Assembly (NCBI GenBank): GCA_902772745.1
Contig: CACYBV010000190.1
Span: 1 to 5,757 of the forward strand
Length of the DNA: 5,757 nucleotides
Origin: an uncultured Eubacteriales bacterium
GTDB lineage: Bacteria > Bacillota > Clostridia > Lachnospirales > Lachnospiraceae
Direction of reading: 5' to 3'
Part shown: positions 5,667 to 5,757 of the stretch, piece after piece
How the letters are laid out: every line of letters begins with the position of its first letter
Position numbering within the stretch: position 1 is the first letter of the stretch
The notes under the pieces: generated by a model
Databases searched by the model: none
Seen by the model: the letters and a program-made list of their open reading frames with translations, nothing else
What the model was told of the DNA's origin: nothing
Program-made: the position numbers and the translations under genes

Positions 5667-5757
5667 ATGACAGTTTCGGAAATCATGCAGGAAATGATCG
5701 TGCATGCAAACGGAAACCTGCACGATATCGCGCATTTTGTGAAGGTCTGGGCGTATG
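5667..5757 (+). CDS. Probable HD-domain phosphohydrolase, N-terminal fragment cut by the window end
   Basis: Only the first 30 codons are present. They begin MTVSEIMQEMIVHANGNLHD and continue IAHFVKVWAY. GAGGAG at 5654-5659, 7 nt upstream, supports the start. The pattern of an amphipathic first helix, then GNLHDIAHFVKVWAY, resembles small HD-superfamily metal-dependent phosphohydrolases common in Clostridia, in which a further His-Asp pair would be expected downstream of the window. This is recognition from a short fragment, so the family call is tentative. The gene lies 71 bp after the second permease gene in the same direction and could be the operon's last member or an unrelated neighbour. 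A role in sugar use is not implied by the family. Confidence 0.6.
   Translation, partial: MTVSEIMQEMIVHANGNLHDIAHFVKVWAY

Noticed and set aside
5627..5757. Alternative open frame from a GTG at 5627
   Set aside because: It has a purine-rich stretch upstream and stays open to the window end, but its translation is rich in Cys, Arg and Lys with no pattern, and it overlaps the better-supported ATG start at 5667.

Overview
The window looks like a carbohydrate-use locus from an anaerobic Gram-positive bacterium, most likely Clostridia and possibly Lachnospiraceae or a relative. The evidence is indirect: strong AGGAG-type ribosome-binding sites, a lipoprotein solute-binding protein followed by two sugar permeases without an ATPase gene, mid-50s GC content judged by eye, and the start of a small HD-type protein that resembles ones seen in Clostridia. 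No rRNA, tRNA or marker gene fixes the taxonomy. All convincing genes are on the + strand; the long minus-strand open frames are antisense shadows.

Layout. Positions 1-142 are a short leader with no clear promoter. 143-2215 encodes a 690-residue cytoplasmic glycoside hydrolase of family GH31 (alpha-xylosidase/alpha-glucosidase type) with both catalytic aspartates visible. 2216-2408 is a regulatory spacer: a GC-rich structured stretch, a spaced inverted repeat, a near-consensus housekeeping promoter (TTGCCA, 17 bp, TATAAT), and a perfect 12-bp palindrome just after the predicted transcription start. 2409-3677 encodes the sugar-binding lipoprotein. 3678-3846 holds a 32-bp-period repeat that folds into two consecutive hairpins, the second with about 24 base pairs. 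3847-4743 and 4753-5595 encode MalF-type and MalG-type permeases, only 9 bp apart. 5667 to the window end is the first 30 codons of a probable HD-domain hydrolase.

How the genes work together (inference from family knowledge and gene order): the lipoprotein captures a small oligosaccharide outside the membrane. The two permeases import it, powered by an ATPase that is not in this window and is probably a shared MsmK/UgpC-type subunit. The cytoplasmic GH31 enzyme then releases an alpha-linked xylose or glucose from the non-reducing end. The substrate cannot be decided from the sequence.

The protein-coding content is conventional. The most interesting features are non-coding: the REP-like repeat between the binding-protein gene and the first permease gene, placed like the REP sequences between malE and malF in E. 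coli, and the two candidate operators bracketing the internal promoter. I see no evidence for a new defence, mobile or RNA-guided system.
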